DNA from: Bacteroidales bacterium M3
Lineage (GTDB): Bacteria; Bacteroidota; Bacteroidia; Bacteroidales; Muribaculaceae
Length of the DNA: 63,145 nucleotides
Direction of reading: 5' to 3'
Assembly (NCBI GenBank): GCA_001689445.1
Contig: LUJN01000007.1
Location: 1,251-64,395 of the forward strand
In this document: positions 61,742 to 63,145 of the stretch, piece by piece
Layout of the letters: every line of letters starts with the position of its first letter
Numbering within the stretch: position 1 is the first letter of the stretch
Program-made: the position numbers and the translations under genes
Notes under the pieces: generated by a model
Databases searched by the model: none
Seen by the model: the letters and a program-made list of their open reading frames with translations, nothing else
What the model was told of the DNA's origin: nothing

Positions 61742-61906
61742 TTATGGCCATTTATAAAATCCGGCAGGGGAATAGCCAGATATGTTATTGATTATGAAAA
61801 TCATCCCTAAACGTCTGACTGAAACGGTGAAATCACCGCTTAAACGACACATCCGCACATCATGCGACTTCCGCGATGAAAACTTTGGCTATTCACAGAC
61901 AAAAGC

Positions 61907-63061
61907 TTGAGATTGTGTGAGGTCGCGACAATAAACTCTCCACATGACAGTGCCGTAGTCATTCCATCCCGGGCAATCTCCGAAGATACGGAGTACCGGG
62001 TCAACGCCATAGCGCCAAAGGCATTTTATGGGGAGCGCAATATCACCGAGATAACTATCCCAGGTTCTATCGAATCTATCGGGCATAACGCCTTTTATGG
62101 CTGCTGGGGGTTACAGAAAGTCCATATCATAGACCTTGAAAAGTGGCTTCAAATATCATTTGCCGACAACCCCTTGAAATATGCCCATAACCTGTATCTC
62201 AATGGCAAAGAGCTCATCCACCTTGAAATACCCGACACCGTGACCACGTTAAATCACATGGCATTCTATGGCTGCAACTCAATACGCTCTATCCGGTTCA
62301 ACAATCGGCTCAACTCAATCGGGCCACTAACATTCTCTCATTGCAACAACCTGACGTCCGTGGAAATTCCTCCACATGTGACTGATATCGGAGAGGAGGC
62401 GTTCTCTTTTTGCAACAGCCTCACTTCAGTCACCATCAATGCCCCCGATCTCACAATAGGCCCATATGCATTCTCCTATTGTCGGACGTTGCATTGCGCG
62501 ACCATGCCGGAAAGCCTGCGACTCATCCCGCCGGGAACGTTCTATGAATGCAGGTCGCTGACATCCATAAATCTCCCCGACAACCTTAATGCCATAGGCG
62601 ATGCGTCATTCTATGAATGTATCTCCCTATGCGGCATTGATTTCCCGTCAACATTGGAGACTATCGGCAAACTCGCCTTTTACAAATGTTCATCCCTCCT
62701 TGCATTGAGTCTGCCATCAAGCCTGAAAAGGCTTGGGACACTGTCATTCTCACGATGTGACGGACTGCTCTCGGCAACCATATCAAACGGCAACATCGGC
62801 GCAAATGCATTCTCCAATTGCGGCGTCTTAAAAACCGTGACACTCGGCAAAGGGGTGACACGACTTGGTCAATCCGCTTTTGCAGGGTGCATGTCGATTG
62901 AAAAAATCGTCTCGCTCAACCCCACTCCACCCTATTGTGATGTAGATTCAATCCCATCCACGTCCGATTGCCGTATATCGCTGTTTGTCCCGTATTCATC
63001 CTCCAAACTTTACAGCACAGCACCGCAATGGAAAGACATGCACCAGACCGGGGAAGTCTGA
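61907..63061 (+). CDS. BspA-like LRR protein, probably N-terminally truncated
   Basis: About 384 residues of LRR_5 repeats (for example TEITIPGSIESIGHNAFYGC, INLPDNLNAIGDASFYEC) with no signal peptide. The only in-frame start near the beginning is TTG at 61907, and an in-frame stop lies at 61877-61879, so the secretion signal and first strand seen in the LRR protein at 14.4 kb are missing. The end (FVPYSSSKLYSTAPQWKDM) matches the last repeat region of that protein, but the type IX-like tail is absent. It may be a decayed gene or a silent copy. 84 bases remain before the window ends, with nothing recognised. Confidence 0.6.
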   Translation: MRLCEVATINSPHDSAVVIPSRAISEDTEYRVNAIAPKAFYGERNITEITIPGSIESIGHNAFYGCWGLQKVHIIDLEKWLQISFADNPLKYAHNLYLNGKELIHLEIPDTVTTLNHMAFYGCNSIRSIRFNNRLNSIGPLTFSHCNNLTSVEIPPHVTDIGEEAFSFCNSLTSVTINAPDLTIGPYAFSYCRTLHCATMPESLRLIPPGTFYECRSLTSINLPDNLNAIGDASFYECISLCGIDFPSTLETIGKLAFYKCSSLLALSLPSSLKRLGTLSFSRCDGLLSATISNGNIGANAFSNCGVLKTVTLGKGVTRLGQSAFAGCMSIEKIVSLNPTPPYCDVDSIPSTSDCRISLFVPYSSSKLYSTAPQWKDMHQTGEV

Positions 63062-63145
63062 CGTATCTCATGCCGGCGTCGGCTTATGTAGCAAAAAACA
63101 GATACGGAATTTGCAATGTGTAGATTCAAAACCGAAGTGCAAAAA

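Noticed and set aside
61573..61791. 72-residue Cys-rich plus-strand frame in leader B
   Set aside because: It coincides with the nested hairpin whose structure, not its codons, is shared with copy A.

Overview
The window looks like a chromosome segment of a gut Bacteroidales bacterium, most likely from the Muribaculaceae (S24-7) group. The grounds are Bacteroidetes-type promoters (TTTG/TTG, a 19-21 nt gap, then TAnnTTTG) in front of many genes, few Shine-Dalgarno sites, SPII lipoproteins, BspA-like leucine-rich proteins, a C-terminal type IX-like tail, and typical Bacteroidales housekeeping genes (pta-ackA, fabI, meso-DAP dehydrogenase, S9B dipeptidyl peptidase, NHS nucleoside transporter, clpB, ftsK-lolA-trxB). 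The taxon is an inference from gene content.

Left end (1-9.5 kb) is accessory and looks AT-richer than the core. It holds an AraC regulator, a decayed IS66 remnant, and a tight minus-strand operon: a 62-residue peptide with ACGX repeats, a radical SAM/SPASM maturase, a nitroreductase, a zinc-type macrodomain ADP-ribose hydrolase and a class M sirtuin (SirTM). A HxlR regulator is divergent. This joins a RiPP-type peptide-maturation module to a reversible ADP-ribosylation module and is the best candidate for an undescribed system. A Fic protein follows, then a PflA-like radical SAM gene with two tandem membrane proteins sharing a Cys-rich cytoplasmic N-terminus but carrying different periplasmic domains.

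The core (9.5-57.8 kb) is mostly housekeeping: acetate metabolism (pta, ackA), lysine/DAP (ddh), lipoprotein maturation (lgt), fatty acid synthesis (fabI), ClpB, tRNA modification (mnmA, miaA), rRNA methylation (rsmE), Kdo synthesis (kdsA), nucleoside uptake, DPP-type peptidase, a PEP-synthase-like protein with receiver domains, EF-P, aquaporin, a Wza/Wzc pair, DedA, Rpe, FtsK, LolA, TrxB and RecR. Four intergenic REPIN-like inverted elements and several strong bidirectional terminators punctuate it.

Right end (57.8-63.1 kb) is accessory again: a 1120-residue SIR2-domain protein resembling antiphage NADases, then a structured leader and a truncated BspA-like leucine-rich protein. The leader of this second LRR gene has the same nested-hairpin architecture as the leader of the first LRR gene at 14.0-14.4 kb, suggesting a shared regulatory RNA or repeated cassette. 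No rRNA, tRNA or CRISPR array was recognised.
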